In this document: piece by piece, positions 8,776-17,331 of the stretch
Layout: the number at the start of each line of letters is the position of its first letter
How positions within the stretch are numbered: position 1 is the first letter of the stretch
Source: JAYWGN01 sp043778255
GTDB lineage: Bacteria; Bacteroidota; Bacteroidia; Chitinophagales; Chitinophagaceae
Direction: 5' to 3'
NCBI GenBank assembly: GCA_043778255.1
Contig: JAYWGN010000002.1
Span: 65,264-129,263, forward strand
Length of the DNA stretch: 64,000 nucleotides
Program-made: the position numbers and the translations under genes
The notes under the pieces: model-generated
What the model was told of the DNA's origin: nothing
What the model saw: only the letters and a program-made list of their open reading frames with translations
Databases searched by the model: none

Positions 8776-10635
8776 TTACACCATTATATTTTTTATAGTA
8801 ATACTTGTACCTGTATTAGGTATTGATGTTATGGTGTATGTATAATCAATTTCTTTGGCACGGTATTGCATATTATCAAGGCCGTTACCTTGTATGGTAC
8901 TGTTGTGTACAAAGCCTATTCCGTTATCTTGCAATTGTATAGTTATGCCATTAGTGTTGCTATTAATGGTAAAGTTGATTTGAGTAGCATTGGCATGTTT
9001 TATTATATTTTGTACTGCCTCTTGTACTATTTTGTGCAATTGTAACCCTGTAGTAGCCGATAGTTTGGGGTTAGTAAGTATATTTTCGGTAGCTTTAAAG
9101 TTAATATGTTCAAAATTTTTAAGCACTTTAAAACAATGGTTTTTAAATCCATCTGCCCACTCCTGTATGGTAAGGTCTTTGTTATTAAGTACCCATATTG
9201 TTTCTCTTAAGCTACCCAATATATGAGTTGCATTTGTTTGCATTTTGGTACTTATATCGGTAATGCCTGTTTGGTGTGTTAGCTGCTCTACATTGGCTAA
9301 TAGTGCACTTGTGTAAGCTCCCATATTGTCATGCAAATCTCTACTTATTCTTTTTCGTTCAGTTTCTTCTGCTGCAAATATGGCTACAATTTTATTTTGT
9401 TCTTGCTCAAATAATTGCTTTTGTAAGGCCAATTGTTGTTGTAGCTTTTGACGGCGATTGTAGTTAATAGCAAATAATATAATGCCTAATACCGCTATAC
9501 TTGCTGCAATTATATAACCATTCTTTTTTACAATAGTAATTTGTTGGGCTTGTATTTGTTTCTCTTTTTTACTGGTTTCGTACACAAGGTTAAGTTCTTC
9601 TATACGGGAGTTAAGGGTTACATTATCTATTGATTGTTGTAGTTGCTTTATGGTATCATTATAAAGCAAAGCATTTTTGTAATCATTTTGATTTTTGTAA
9701 AGTGTATATAGGTTTTTGTAACTATATAATTCTATAAGTTTACGCCCTACTTTTTTACTTAAGCTAAGCGAAAGTGCAAAATATTTTTTTGCCTCTTCAT
9801 AATTTTTTTGGTTGCTATACATACTCCCAATATCATCGTAGTTGGCTGCCATGTTCTTAATATTATTATCTAAGGAGTCAAGTGTGAATGATTTTTTAAA
9901 ATAAAATAGGGAAGAATCAAATTGTTTTTTTTCGTTAAAGCATAATGCTTTATTATTGTACAATGGGCTTAAAAGTCTTTTATATGCAGTATTTCCGTAT
10001 TTGGCAATAGCCATATTATCTAATGCTAAAGCACTATCTATTTCGCCTTTTTCGCCATATATATTGGCCAGTGTATGTGTAACACCCAATGCGGATATTA
10101 CACCTAATATGGTAACTTGAGTTTTTAATATTTCTTTGGCTTTATCTATATCGCCCTTGGCTTGGTATATACGGGCTAACGATATATTAGAGTTATTAAC
10201 ACCAATAGTTGATTTTATTTTTTCAAATATTTCTTTGGCTTTTAGGGTACTCTCTATACTTTCGGGGTAGTTGGCTAGGTTGTTATATATATCGCCTTTT
10301 ATTAAGTAAGCAGCTGCTTGTAAGGAGTCAAGTGATGAGTTATACTTAGTATAGTTGGCTACCTCATTTATATATTGCAAAGCAACTTTATAATTGGACG
10401 AAAGGTTAAAATAAGCACCTTTTATTAAGTAGTTAAGTGCATATATTTCTTTATCAGTATACAGGTTAGATAAGGAATCAACTTTTTTTACTATCGAAAA
10501 TAAACTGTCGGAACTTGTAAAACGTTTACTTACAAATTGTTGCTTTATTCCCTCAGCAATTGGGTTAATTTTAGCTATTGGTTTAGTGCAACTTGTATAT
10601 AGTATTATACATAGTAGGCATAAGGTTACTTTCAA
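8776..10635 (-). CDS. TPR-containing sensor histidine kinase (HisKA_3 type)
   Basis: 619 residues. The N-terminus is a lipoprotein-like signal (LYTSC). Residues about 60-340 hold tandem tetratricopeptide repeats, for example around GDIYNNLANYPESIEST and NYDDIGSMYSNQKNYEEAKKYFA. A single membrane span lies near 374-391, then a coiled coil, then the HisKA_3 dimerisation box with His435 in RISRDLHDNMG, and an HATPase domain with the G-box DNGIGF. This layout is common in Bacteroidota kinases that pair with NarL/LuxR-type response regulators. No response regulator lies beside it, so its partner is elsewhere. Signal unknown. Confidence 0.9.
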   Translation of the reverse strand: MKVTLCLLCIILYTSCTKPIAKINPIAEGIKQQFVSKRFTSSDSLFSIVKKVDSLSNLYTDKEIYALNYLIKGAYFNLSSNYKVALQYINEVANYTKYNSSLDSLQAAAYLIKGDIYNNLANYPESIESTLKAKEIFEKIKSTIGVNNSNISLARIYQAKGDIDKAKEILKTQVTILGVISALGVTHTLANIYGEKGEIDSALALDNMAIAKYGNTAYKRLLSPLYNNKALCFNEKKQFDSSLFYFKKSFTLDSLDNNIKNMAANYDDIGSMYSNQKNYEEAKKYFALSLSLSKKVGRKLIELYSYKNLYTLYKNQNDYKNALLYNDTIKQLQQSIDNVTLNSRIEELNLVYETSKKEKQIQAQQITIVKKNGYIIAASIAVLGIILFAINYNRRQKLQQQLALQKQLFEQEQNKIVAIFAAEETERKRISRDLHDNMGAYTSALLANVEQLTHQTGITDISTKMQTNATHILGSLRETIWVLNNKDLTIQEWADGFKNHCFKVLKNFEHINFKATENILTNPKLSATTGLQLHKIVQEAVQNIIKHANATQINFTINSNTNGITIQLQDNGIGFVHNSTIQGNGLDNMQYRAKEIDYTYTITSIPNTGTSITIKNIMV

Positions 10636-10720
10636 TTATGTAGTAATTAGGTGTGCTAATAGGTTGTTGTAAGTAAATGTACAACCTTAATGGCACATAT
10701 ATTTTACAAAGTAAATAAAC

Positions 10721-11926
10721 TTACTTAACCCATTGCATTACTGGTATTATAGCAGGGTTCACAAAGTATTTAAGCCTTAATGCATCTGACCAGCCATTAG
10801 GATTATTTTGTAAACTTTTACTACTGAAAAACACCATTCCCTTTACGTTTTCTTTTTGCCGTAAGGCTTCTATTTGGCGTGGTAGTTGGGTTTTATCTTT
10901 CCAATTTGCATTGCTATTAGCACGGTATATGGCTAAGCCAATATATAAATGTTTGCCATAAGTATGGTTGTTCCACCAATCGAGTAAGGTTTGGTATGCA
11001 CCTATTTTATGTTCAAATTCCCAATATAATTGCGGTGCTACATAATCAATCCAATCTTTTTTGAGCCATAGCAATATATCGGCATATAAATCGTCGTAAT
11101 TGGTAGTGCCCCCTACAGTATTACTTCCGTCTGGGTCTTTATTAATATTGCGCCATATACCAAATGGGCTTACGCCAAATTTGCATTTTGAGTTAGTGGC
11201 TTTTATAACTCTACTAAGGCCTACTATTATGCTATCGCAATTGCTACGTCGCCAATCGTCTTTTGTGAGGCCATTACCATATTTTTCATAAGTTTTATTA
11301 TCCGGAAATTCCCTCCCTTTTACTTTATAGGGATAAAAATAATCGTCGAAATGTATAGCATCTACATCGTAACGAGTTACTACATCTTTTACCACTTTAA
11401 GTACAAATGCTTGAGCCTCTTTATTACCCGGATCAAAGTAGCGTCTGTCGGCATACGTTACAAACCACTCAGGGTGTATACGGGTTATATGGGTTGGTGC
11501 AATGGTACTTTTATTTACATCAAATACTGCACGGTAAGGGTTCATCCAAGCATGAAACTCAAAACCACGTTTATGGCTTTCTGTTATCATAAACTCCAGT
11601 GGGTCGTAATAAGGTACAGGTGGTTTACCTTGTTTGCCAGTAAGCCATTCACTCCACGGTTCGTATTGGCTTGGGTAAAATGCATCTGTTGCTGGCCTAA
11701 TTTGTACCACCAATGCATTGAGTCCATTACGTTTATGGTCGTCTATAATTTTTATAAATTCTGCTTTTTGGCTATCAGCATTATAATTGCCTTTGGTAGG
11801 CCAATCTATATTATCTACTGTAGCTATCCAAGCAGCCCTAAACTCCTGTGGTTGAGCAGTGGTATTGGTATGTAGTAACGTTATAATAAATATAATAAGT
11901 ATTGTTGTTTTTTGGTAAAATGCCAT
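10721..11926 (-). CDS. Secreted GH10-like glycoside hydrolase (GHL10/DUF187)
   Basis: 401 residues with a signal peptide ending near TTAQ. The mature N-terminus EFRAAWIATVDNIDWP is the hallmark of the GHL10 (DUF187) family, a TIM-barrel relative of glycoside hydrolases. Other typical segments are LVVQIRPATDAFYPS, FHAWMNPYRA and DAIHFDDYFYPY. The family is thought to act on glycans outside the cytoplasm, but its substrate is not well defined. The product is probably periplasmic or on the cell surface; no T9SS sorting domain is visible at the C-terminus. Confidence 0.9.
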   Translation of the reverse strand: MAFYQKTTILIIFIITLLHTNTTAQPQEFRAAWIATVDNIDWPTKGNYNADSQKAEFIKIIDDHKRNGLNALVVQIRPATDAFYPSQYEPWSEWLTGKQGKPPVPYYDPLEFMITESHKRGFEFHAWMNPYRAVFDVNKSTIAPTHITRIHPEWFVTYADRRYFDPGNKEAQAFVLKVVKDVVTRYDVDAIHFDDYFYPYKVKGREFPDNKTYEKYGNGLTKDDWRRSNCDSIIVGLSRVIKATNSKCKFGVSPFGIWRNINKDPDGSNTVGGTTNYDDLYADILLWLKKDWIDYVAPQLYWEFEHKIGAYQTLLDWWNNHTYGKHLYIGLAIYRANSNANWKDKTQLPRQIEALRQKENVKGMVFFSSKSLQNNPNGWSDALRLKYFVNPAIIPVMQWVK

Positions 11927-12118
11927 AGTTACAAAAGTAAATAAAAATTGAAGAAGAAAGATGTTAATATGATAATTAGCAGATGAGATAATTTGCTATT
12001 ATGTGTATAGCAAATAAGATATGTTAATTATTCTAGGAGGAAATAAAGGAATAGTTAGCGTAATATATTAAATTATATAAGCCAAAAATTGTGCTAACTT
12101 TATATAAAAATAAATAAA

Positions 12119-12579
12119 ATGGGACTTGTATATGCTAATATTGAAATAATAAATGGGGAGGATTTAGCATTGGCAAGACGTCATATTATTGGCGAAGAAG
12201 AAGTTCGTAGAATGCCCATAAATATACTGGTAGATACAGGTGGTTATATGCTATGTATTAACGAAAGCATACAAGAGCAAATGCAATTTCCGATAGTAGA
12301 AAAAAGAAAAGCCCAAACCGCAGATGGGCGTATTGTTGAGTGTGATGTAGTAAGCACTGTTGAATTAAAATTTAAAAATCGACGTACTATGTGCAATGCT
12401 ATGGTGTTACCAGGTGATGCAGAACCTTTGTTGGGAGCAATACCGCTAGAAGATATGCCAGTCCGCCTACCTTATTTAAAAATTTTATAATTGGCGGAGA
12501 TGTACTTATTCATCCACTTAGGCAGGAGCTTATAGTAAACCCTGAGCATCCTTACTTTGCTCAAATGAAGTTAAAATAA
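12119..12579 (+). pseudogene. Clan AA (retropepsin-like) aspartic protease, broken by a 41-bp insertion
   Basis: The ATG at 12119 opens a frame with the catalytic motif LVDTGGYMLCI and the later family segments VVSTVELKFKNR and EPLLGAIPLEDM. After codon Met113 (12455-12457) the frame runs into 41 bases (12458-12498) that encode PVRLPYLKIL and a stop. Right behind them, in another frame, 12499-12579 encodes the missing tail DVLIHPLRQELIVNPEHPYF and a stop. Removing the 41 bases restores one frame of about 139 residues, the expected family length. The present product would be 123 residues with a false tail; the DTG site is intact, so partial function cannot be excluded. Confidence 0.85.
12462..12498 (+). 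repeat. Palindromic mini-insertion (REP/MITE-like) in the protease gene
   Basis: The 37 bases begin with TCCGCC and end with its exact reverse complement GGCGGA, around an AT-rich centre. They lie within the 41 bases that interrupt the aspartic protease frame, which is what an inserted palindromic element would look like. No second copy was noticed in this window. Confidence 0.6.
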
Positions 12580-12768
12580 AATGGAAATATGGATAAAAGG
12601 AATAATTTAAAATTAAGGATGGTTTATGTTAAAGCCATTCATTGCTGTTATTTTATTAAAATAATCTCAGTCAAAATATTTATATGAGTTTTTTTTGAAA
12701 CTCTTTAATGAACAAGAAAAATAGTTGTAATTTACCAACCAAAAGAATTAATTTTACCCTAAAAAAAT

Positions 12769-12978
12769 ATGGAAGCTATAACTATACATCCCCAAACGAC
12801 TGAACAAGCACAGGTATTTGAGCAAATGGCAAAAGCCTTAAACCTAGCTTACGAAGTAGCTGCCACAAATGAGGAAACACAACAAGAATCAGCATTTATG
12901 AAAGAGTTTAATGATGGAATTAATTTGGAAACTTCCAGACAACATTTATTAAAACATGTAAATCATTTATGGAAGTAG
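12769..12978 (+). CDS. DUF2683-like small protein, probable antitoxin
   Basis: 69 residues. The N-terminus (MEAITIHPQTTEQAQVFEQM) followed by an acidic, helical second half resembles the DUF2683 proteins that precede small toxin-like genes in Bacteroidota. Its last 10 nt overlap the start of the next gene, the usual layout of an antitoxin-toxin pair. It would bind and neutralise the following product and may repress their common promoter. The role is inferred from size, order and overlap; no experimental relative is known to me. Confidence 0.6.
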   Translation: MEAITIHPQTTEQAQVFEQMAKALNLAYEVAATNEETQQESAFMKEFNDGINLETSRQHLLKHVNHLWK

Positions 12979-13247
12979 TAAAAATTACAAGTTTCCTACA
13001 AAGTAAATTAGAGGATTTGACTACTATACTTTTTGAAAAAGAATATTTTGGGTTTTTGCAAAGCTCCGAAGAGTATGTTAATAAAATTTTTCATTTTATA
13101 AATACAATTCCAATCCAACTAAAACATTATTGCATAAACGTAAAATATGGCAAGTATTATGCAATTTTTAAAATGAATAATAATACCACATATTATATTA
13201 CTTACGATTTTGAAAATGCATTTTATTTAATAAAAAAATATTTTTAA
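12969..13247 (+). CDS. Putative RelE/ParE-like toxin
   Basis: 92 residues beginning MEVVKITSFLQSKLEDL, rich in aromatic residues, with a beta-rich second half (YGKYYAIFKMNNNTTYYITYDF). Size, the helical first half and strand-rich second half fit the RelE/ParE fold, and similar short proteins sit behind DUF2683 genes in other Bacteroidota. No catalytic residues can be assigned with confidence. It shares 10 nt with the antitoxin-like gene, so the two are translationally coupled. It could also be a non-toxic protein of the same fold. Confidence 0.55.
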   Translation: MEVVKITSFLQSKLEDLTTILFEKEYFGFLQSSEEYVNKIFHFINTIPIQLKHYCINVKYGKYYAIFKMNNNTTYYITYDFENAFYLIKKYF

Positions 13248-13394
13248 CAATCATGAAAAAGAATACACAATATTTATAAAATAAATCACCAATGGTTTTA
13301 TAAAGGTCGATATTTTTTACACCTATAATTATAAAATAGTTAAGCCATTACGGTACGAACAGTAAAGCTAAAAAAAAAATAAATAATAAATAAT

Positions 13395-14384
13395 ATGGAA
13401 TACAGAAGAATGGGCAAAACAGGGTTACAGCTAAGTGTACTATCATTTGGTAGTTGGGTTAGTTTTCATAAGCAAATAGACGATACCGTGGCCGATAGCC
13501 TTATGGGTATTGCTTATGACAATGGTGTTAACTTTTTTGATAATGCCGAAATATATGCCTTAGGCGAAAGTGAAAAAATGATGGGTAGGGTACTCAAACA
13601 AAAAAATTGGGATAGAACCAGCTACACTGTATCGAGCAAAGTATTTTGGGGTTGGCGTGGTAAGGACAATAAGCCTAACCAACATGGCCTTAGCCGCAAA
13701 CATATAATTGAAGCTTGTAACGAAGCCCTACAAAGGCTGCAAGTGGAATACCTAGACTTGTACTACTGCCACCGCCCCGATAAAAATACGCCAATTAGTG
13801 AAGTAGTATGGGCAATGAACCACTTAATGCAACAAGGCAAAATATTATACTGGGGTACTAGTGAGTGGAGTGGAGTAGAAATAATGGAGGCACACCGTGT
13901 AGCTTATGAGTACAAAATAATTGGCCCATGTGTAGAGCAACCACAGTACAGCCTATTTGAACGTAACAAAATAGAAAATGAATTCCTCGAAATATTTAAA
14001 GGAGTAGGTATGGGTACTACTATATGGAGCCCTTTAGCAAGTGGATTGCTTACCGGTAAGTATAATAAAGGCATACCTAAGGATAGCCGAATGGCCATTG
14101 AAGGCTTTGATTGGCTTAAAGATAGATGGGTGGTTGAAGATAAAATAGAACGAGTAAAAAAACTTGCAAAAGTAGCTAAAGAGTTAGCCGTACCACTAAG
14201 TAACCTAGCTATAGGTTGGTGTATAAAAAACCCCAATGTAACCACGGCAATACTTGGTGCTACCAAAAAAGAGCAGCTGCTAGAGAACTTAAAAGCTATA
14301 GAAGTACCTGAAAAACTTACCCCCGAAATAATGGCAAAAATTGATAAAATAATGGGTACAAAACCAACACTTCCTGATTTTTAA
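13395..14384 (+). CDS. Aldo/keto reductase, Kv-beta-subunit-like (AKR6-type)
   Basis: 329 residues, a full TIM-barrel aldo/keto reductase. The catalytic set can be read as Asp49, Tyr54 (FFDNAEIY), Lys82 (SSKVFWGW) and His126 (YYCHRPDKNTP). The segments around HRPDKNTPISEVVWAMN and GKILYWGTSEWS match the potassium-channel beta-subunit branch, which has Asn where this protein has His126. It would reduce a carbonyl compound with NADPH in the cytosol; substrate unknown. It stands alone, converging on the ars operon. Confidence 0.93.
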   Translation: MEYRRMGKTGLQLSVLSFGSWVSFHKQIDDTVADSLMGIAYDNGVNFFDNAEIYALGESEKMMGRVLKQKNWDRTSYTVSSKVFWGWRGKDNKPNQHGLSRKHIIEACNEALQRLQVEYLDLYYCHRPDKNTPISEVVWAMNHLMQQGKILYWGTSEWSGVEIMEAHRVAYEYKIIGPCVEQPQYSLFERNKIENEFLEIFKGVGMGTTIWSPLASGLLTGKYNKGIPKDSRMAIEGFDWLKDRWVVEDKIERVKKLAKVAKELAVPLSNLAIGWCIKNPNVTTAILGATKKEQLLENLKAIEVPEKLTPEIMAKIDKIMGTKPTLPDF

Positions 14385-14469
14385 GACCAAAAAAATAAAT
14401 ATAGAACTTAAAATGAAAAACTTGAAATTTCAAATTGCCATAATAAGAGTCCTGCTGATTTCAAATTTG

Positions 14470-14862
14470 TTATTTTTTTAATTCTATTAGTAACTCTTCC
14501 ACCTGTTGCTTTATATAATCTCGTACTTTATTAAACTCATCAGGTGGCATATGCTTAGGGTCAGGTATTTGCCAATCAAAGGTTCGCTTTGCTGGCATCC
14601 AAGGGCAAGCATCGCCGCAACCCATAGTAACTACTGCATCAAAGGGTGCAAAGACTTTTACCTCATCTAACGATTTGCTATCATGCGTTGCTAAGTTATA
14701 ATTAAGCTCATGCATAGCAGCAATAGCTTTGGGGTTAATAATACCACTTGGCTTACTCCCTGCACTATAAGCTTGTATAGTAGCGCCACCAAGTATGGTG
14801 GCAAATGCTTGTGCCATTTGGCTTCGGTTGCTGTTTTCTATACATACAAAAAGTAATTTCAT
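14470..14862 (-). CDS. arsC: Arsenate reductase (low-Mr protein tyrosine phosphatase type)
   Basis: 130 residues from the ATG at 14862. The frame is open further upstream, but those 29 extra residues overlap the end of arsM and lack similarity to the family. The phosphatase loop Cys7-x5-Arg13 is present in VCIENSNRSQMAQ, and the acid residue lies in the IPDPKHMPPDEF segment. It reduces arsenate to arsenite in the cytosol with electrons from a thiol partner. It is the last gene of arsR-arsM-arsC, 28 nt behind arsM. In this operon its product arsenite would feed ArsM. Confidence 0.9.
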   Translation of the reverse strand: MKLLFVCIENSNRSQMAQAFATILGGATIQAYSAGSKPSGIINPKAIAAMHELNYNLATHDSKSLDEVKVFAPFDAVVTMGCGDACPWMPAKRTFDWQIPDPKHMPPDEFNKVRDYIKQQVEELLIELKK

Positions 14863-14890
14863 TCGTGTATTTTTTTTAGAGGTTAATGTA

Positions 14891-15742
14891 TTAGCAACAG
14901 CCACTATTAGGTGGGCAACAATTACTTTGTAGGCTAGGTTTTTGGGCAAATACGGTTATGCTTACTATTTTGGTATTACCATTGTTATACTTATCAATTT
15001 CGGCTTGGCTTAGGTAATTGGCTAATATATTATTGGGTATTACAATTTCCTTTTCTTTCTGAATTTTAATGTTTTCAAACCCTGCCTCTTTTATATAATT
15101 AAGGTATGTTACTTGTTGGGTAGCACCACTTACACAGCCTGCATATAGCTCGGCTATGGCTTGCCAATGTTGGGGTAATTGGTCGCCTTGTATTACTATG
15201 TCGGATATGCTAAAGTGTGCACCTGGTTTAAGTACCCTATATATTTCGCTTATTACTTTTTGTTTGTTGGGTACTAGGTTAAGTACACAATTGCTTACTA
15301 CTACATCGGCATAATTATCGGCAACGGGCATATCTTCAATATCGCCTTGCCTAAATGTTACGTTGCTAAAGTTTAATTTTTCAGCATTCAATTTGGCTTT
15401 GGCAATCATAGCATCGGTAAAGTCAATACCTATAACGTTACCATGTTCGCCTACAATTTTACGTGCTATAAAGCAATCGTTGCCGGCACCACTACCAAGG
15501 TCTATTACAGTTTGGCCAGGCTTAAGCAAAGCAAATTCGGTAGGTAAGCCACAGCCTAGGCCCAAGTCGGCATCGGCATTGTAGCCTTCAAGTTGGGTAT
15601 AATCATCGCTCATAATATTATACACTTCGGTACTGCAACCCGTAGCACCACAGCAGCTTGCAAGGTTTTGGCTTAAGGGTTGGTTGGCTATTTCGGTATA
15701 TTTTTCTTTTACGGTTTGTTTCAATTCAAGGTCTGTTTGCAT
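14891..15742 (-). CDS. arsM: Arsenite S-adenosylmethionine methyltransferase
   Basis: 283 residues. The SAM-binding motif VIDLGSGAGNDC starts at residue 79. The arsenite-binding cysteines can be assigned as Cys152 (VVSNCVLNL) and Cys203 (LYAGCVSGA), at the spacing known from ArsM proteins, with Cys64 in GLGCGLP as the third. An N-terminal CC-x4-C cluster (30, 31, 36) and a cysteine-rich tail (residues 275-283) are further thiol sites. It would methylate As(III) to volatile or excreted methylarsenicals. Located 24 nt behind arsR, so co-transcribed and arsenic-induced. Confidence 0.93.
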   Translation of the reverse strand: MQTDLELKQTVKEKYTEIANQPLSQNLASCCGATGCSTEVYNIMSDDYTQLEGYNADADLGLGCGLPTEFALLKPGQTVIDLGSGAGNDCFIARKIVGEHGNVIGIDFTDAMIAKAKLNAEKLNFSNVTFRQGDIEDMPVADNYADVVVSNCVLNLVPNKQKVISEIYRVLKPGAHFSISDIVIQGDQLPQHWQAIAELYAGCVSGATQQVTYLNYIKEAGFENIKIQKEKEIVIPNNILANYLSQAEIDKYNNGNTKIVSITVFAQKPSLQSNCCPPNSGCC

Positions 15743-15766
15743 GGTATTTATTTTTATTATTGGAGG

Positions 15767-16096
15767 TTAACAACATTTTAATTTATCAGTTATACTTTCA
15801 AATAATTGACTAATAGATTGGTTAAATTTTTTGAGCATAGTTCTATTAATACAATAGCAACTTTTGGAACCATCAATACTTCCTGTAATTAGCCCAGCCG
15901 TTTTTAATTCTTTTAAGTGTTGCGATACGGTGGATTGTGCCAAAGGTATTTCCAATACTATATCGCCACATACACATTCATTTTTGGTGGCTAATACTTT
16001 TAATATAGCTATACGGGCAGGGTGGCTAAGTGCCTTTGCAAGTAAGGCTAATTGCTGGTCTTTAAGTGTAAAAATATCGCTTTTATTTAAGGCCAT
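15767..16096 (-). CDS. arsR: ArsR/SmtB family arsenic-responsive repressor
   Basis: 109 residues with a winged helix-turn-helix (LAQSTVSQHLKELKTAGLI). The ECVCGD motif (Cys41, Cys43) is the classical As(III) sensor at the DNA-binding helix, and the protein ends in KLKCC, which offers further thiols. Binding of arsenite would release it from the operator upstream. It is the first gene of arsR-arsM-arsC. An imperfect palindrome covering the -7 box (16109-16124) is its likely operator, so it should repress its own operon. Confidence 0.93.
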   Translation of the reverse strand: MALNKSDIFTLKDQQLALLAKALSHPARIAILKVLATKNECVCGDIVLEIPLAQSTVSQHLKELKTAGLITGSIDGSKSCYCINRTMLKKFNQSISQLFESITDKLKCC

Positions 16097-16108
16097 AATT
16101 AATTGTAT

Positions 16109-16142
16109 ATCGCAAATATACGATTAATTTAATTATAACAAA
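16109..16142 (-). promoter_or_regulatory. ars operon promoter with overlapping ArsR operator
   Basis: On the minus strand TATATTTG (16120-16113) is an exact TAnnTTTG -7 box, and TTTG (16142-16139) is the -33 box, 18 nt away. The -7 box is enclosed by the inverted pair ATCG (16109-16112) and CGAT (16121-16124), the position expected for a repressor that blocks polymerase. The start of arsR at 16096 is about 10 nt from the predicted transcription start. Sites are read from the sequence; binding is inferred. Confidence 0.65.
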
Positions 16143-16361
16143 TTTATTTTTTATTTACTAGCTTAAATTTTTCGCACTATAATTTTATAAATTATTAATG
16201 TTTGTGTACTTCCTCCGTTTCAAAGTGTTTAGTAATATTTAATTAACTACTATATAGCTAGGATGTAATACTTAATGTAAAGCAATTAATTTCCCGTTGT
16301 TGTACCTACTTTTTAAAACTAACTAGAATTTTTGCTCAAATTAATACTGCAATTATTGAAC

Positions 16362-17171
16362 TTACTTTTCCATTTGCTCTACTACTGGTAAGCTTATACC
16401 TGTAAATGAAAAACCGCCATCATGAAATAAGTTTTGCATCGTTACCATTTTGGTATAGTCGCTAAATAAGGTTACAATATAGTTTGCACAATCTTCGGCA
16501 CTTGCATTACCTAACGGGCTCATTTTTTCGGCATAGTTAATAAACCCATCAAAGCCTTTAACCCCACTGCCAGCCGTGGTTCTAGTTGGTGATTGTGATA
16601 TACTATTAACCCTTACTTTGTTACGTGTACCATAGTGGTAACCAAAGCTACGGGTAATACTTTCAAGCAATGCTTTGGCATCAGCCATTTCGCTATAATC
16701 GGGGAACACACGTTGTGCAGCTATGTAACTAAGTGCTACCACACTACCCCAATCATTAATAGCATCTAACTTATAAGCAGTAGCTAATACTCGGTGCAAA
16801 CTTATGGAACTTATGTCCAATGTTTTTTGCCCAAATCCATAATCGAGTTCGGTATAATGTTTACCTTTTCGTATATTCAAACTCATACCTATACTATGTA
16901 ATACAAAATCAACTTTGCCACCAAAATGTTCCATTGATTTGTTAAACAAATTTGTAACATCATCATTACTAGTAACATCGCAAGGTATAATGGGAGCATT
17001 GCAAATTTCGGCAAGTTTATTTATTTCGCCCATTCGCAAAGCTATTGGAGCATTGGTAAGTACAATTTGTGCACCTTCGGCTACACATTGCAAAGCAGTA
17101 ATCCAAGCTATTGATTTACTATCGAGTGCTCCAAATATTATTCCTTTTTTACCTGCAAGTAAGTTAGCCAT
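16362..17171 (-). CDS. fabI: Enoyl-[acyl-carrier-protein] reductase (NADH)
   Basis: 269 residues, typical of FabI. The nucleotide-binding N-terminus has the SDR pattern GIIFGALDSKSIAW with the SIA of FabI. The catalytic residues are Tyr149 (ALSYIAA), Tyr159 and Lys166 (DYSEMADAK), spaced as Tyr146, Tyr156 and Lys163 of E. coli FabI. It catalyses the last reduction in each cycle of fatty acid elongation in the cytosol. It stands alone, 265 nt behind arsR in the same direction, with no sign of shared control. Confidence 0.94.
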   Translation of the reverse strand: MANLLAGKKGIIFGALDSKSIAWITALQCVAEGAQIVLTNAPIALRMGEINKLAEICNAPIIPCDVTSNDDVTNLFNKSMEHFGGKVDFVLHSIGMSLNIRKGKHYTELDYGFGQKTLDISSISLHRVLATAYKLDAINDWGSVVALSYIAAQRVFPDYSEMADAKALLESITRSFGYHYGTRNKVRVNSISQSPTRTTAGSGVKGFDGFINYAEKMSPLGNASAEDCANYIVTLFSDYTKMVTMQNLFHDGGFSFTGISLPVVEQMEK

Positions 17172-17331
17172 AGTTGTAATTTTTATATGGTGTAAAAGTA
17201 AGTGTAATTACTCAAATAGCAAATTGGTACTCAGTTTTTGTATGCTTTGTTTTTTTTATTTAGGGTGTAAAATGCATTTGCCAATGTAATTAAAAATTTA
17301 AAATCTCATACAAACTATTCTATTATGCTCC

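Noticed and set aside
14863..14949. Upstream extension of arsC by 29 codons.
   Set aside because: It overlaps the end of arsM and encodes no family residues; MKLLFVCIENSNRSQ at 14862 is the normal N-terminus.
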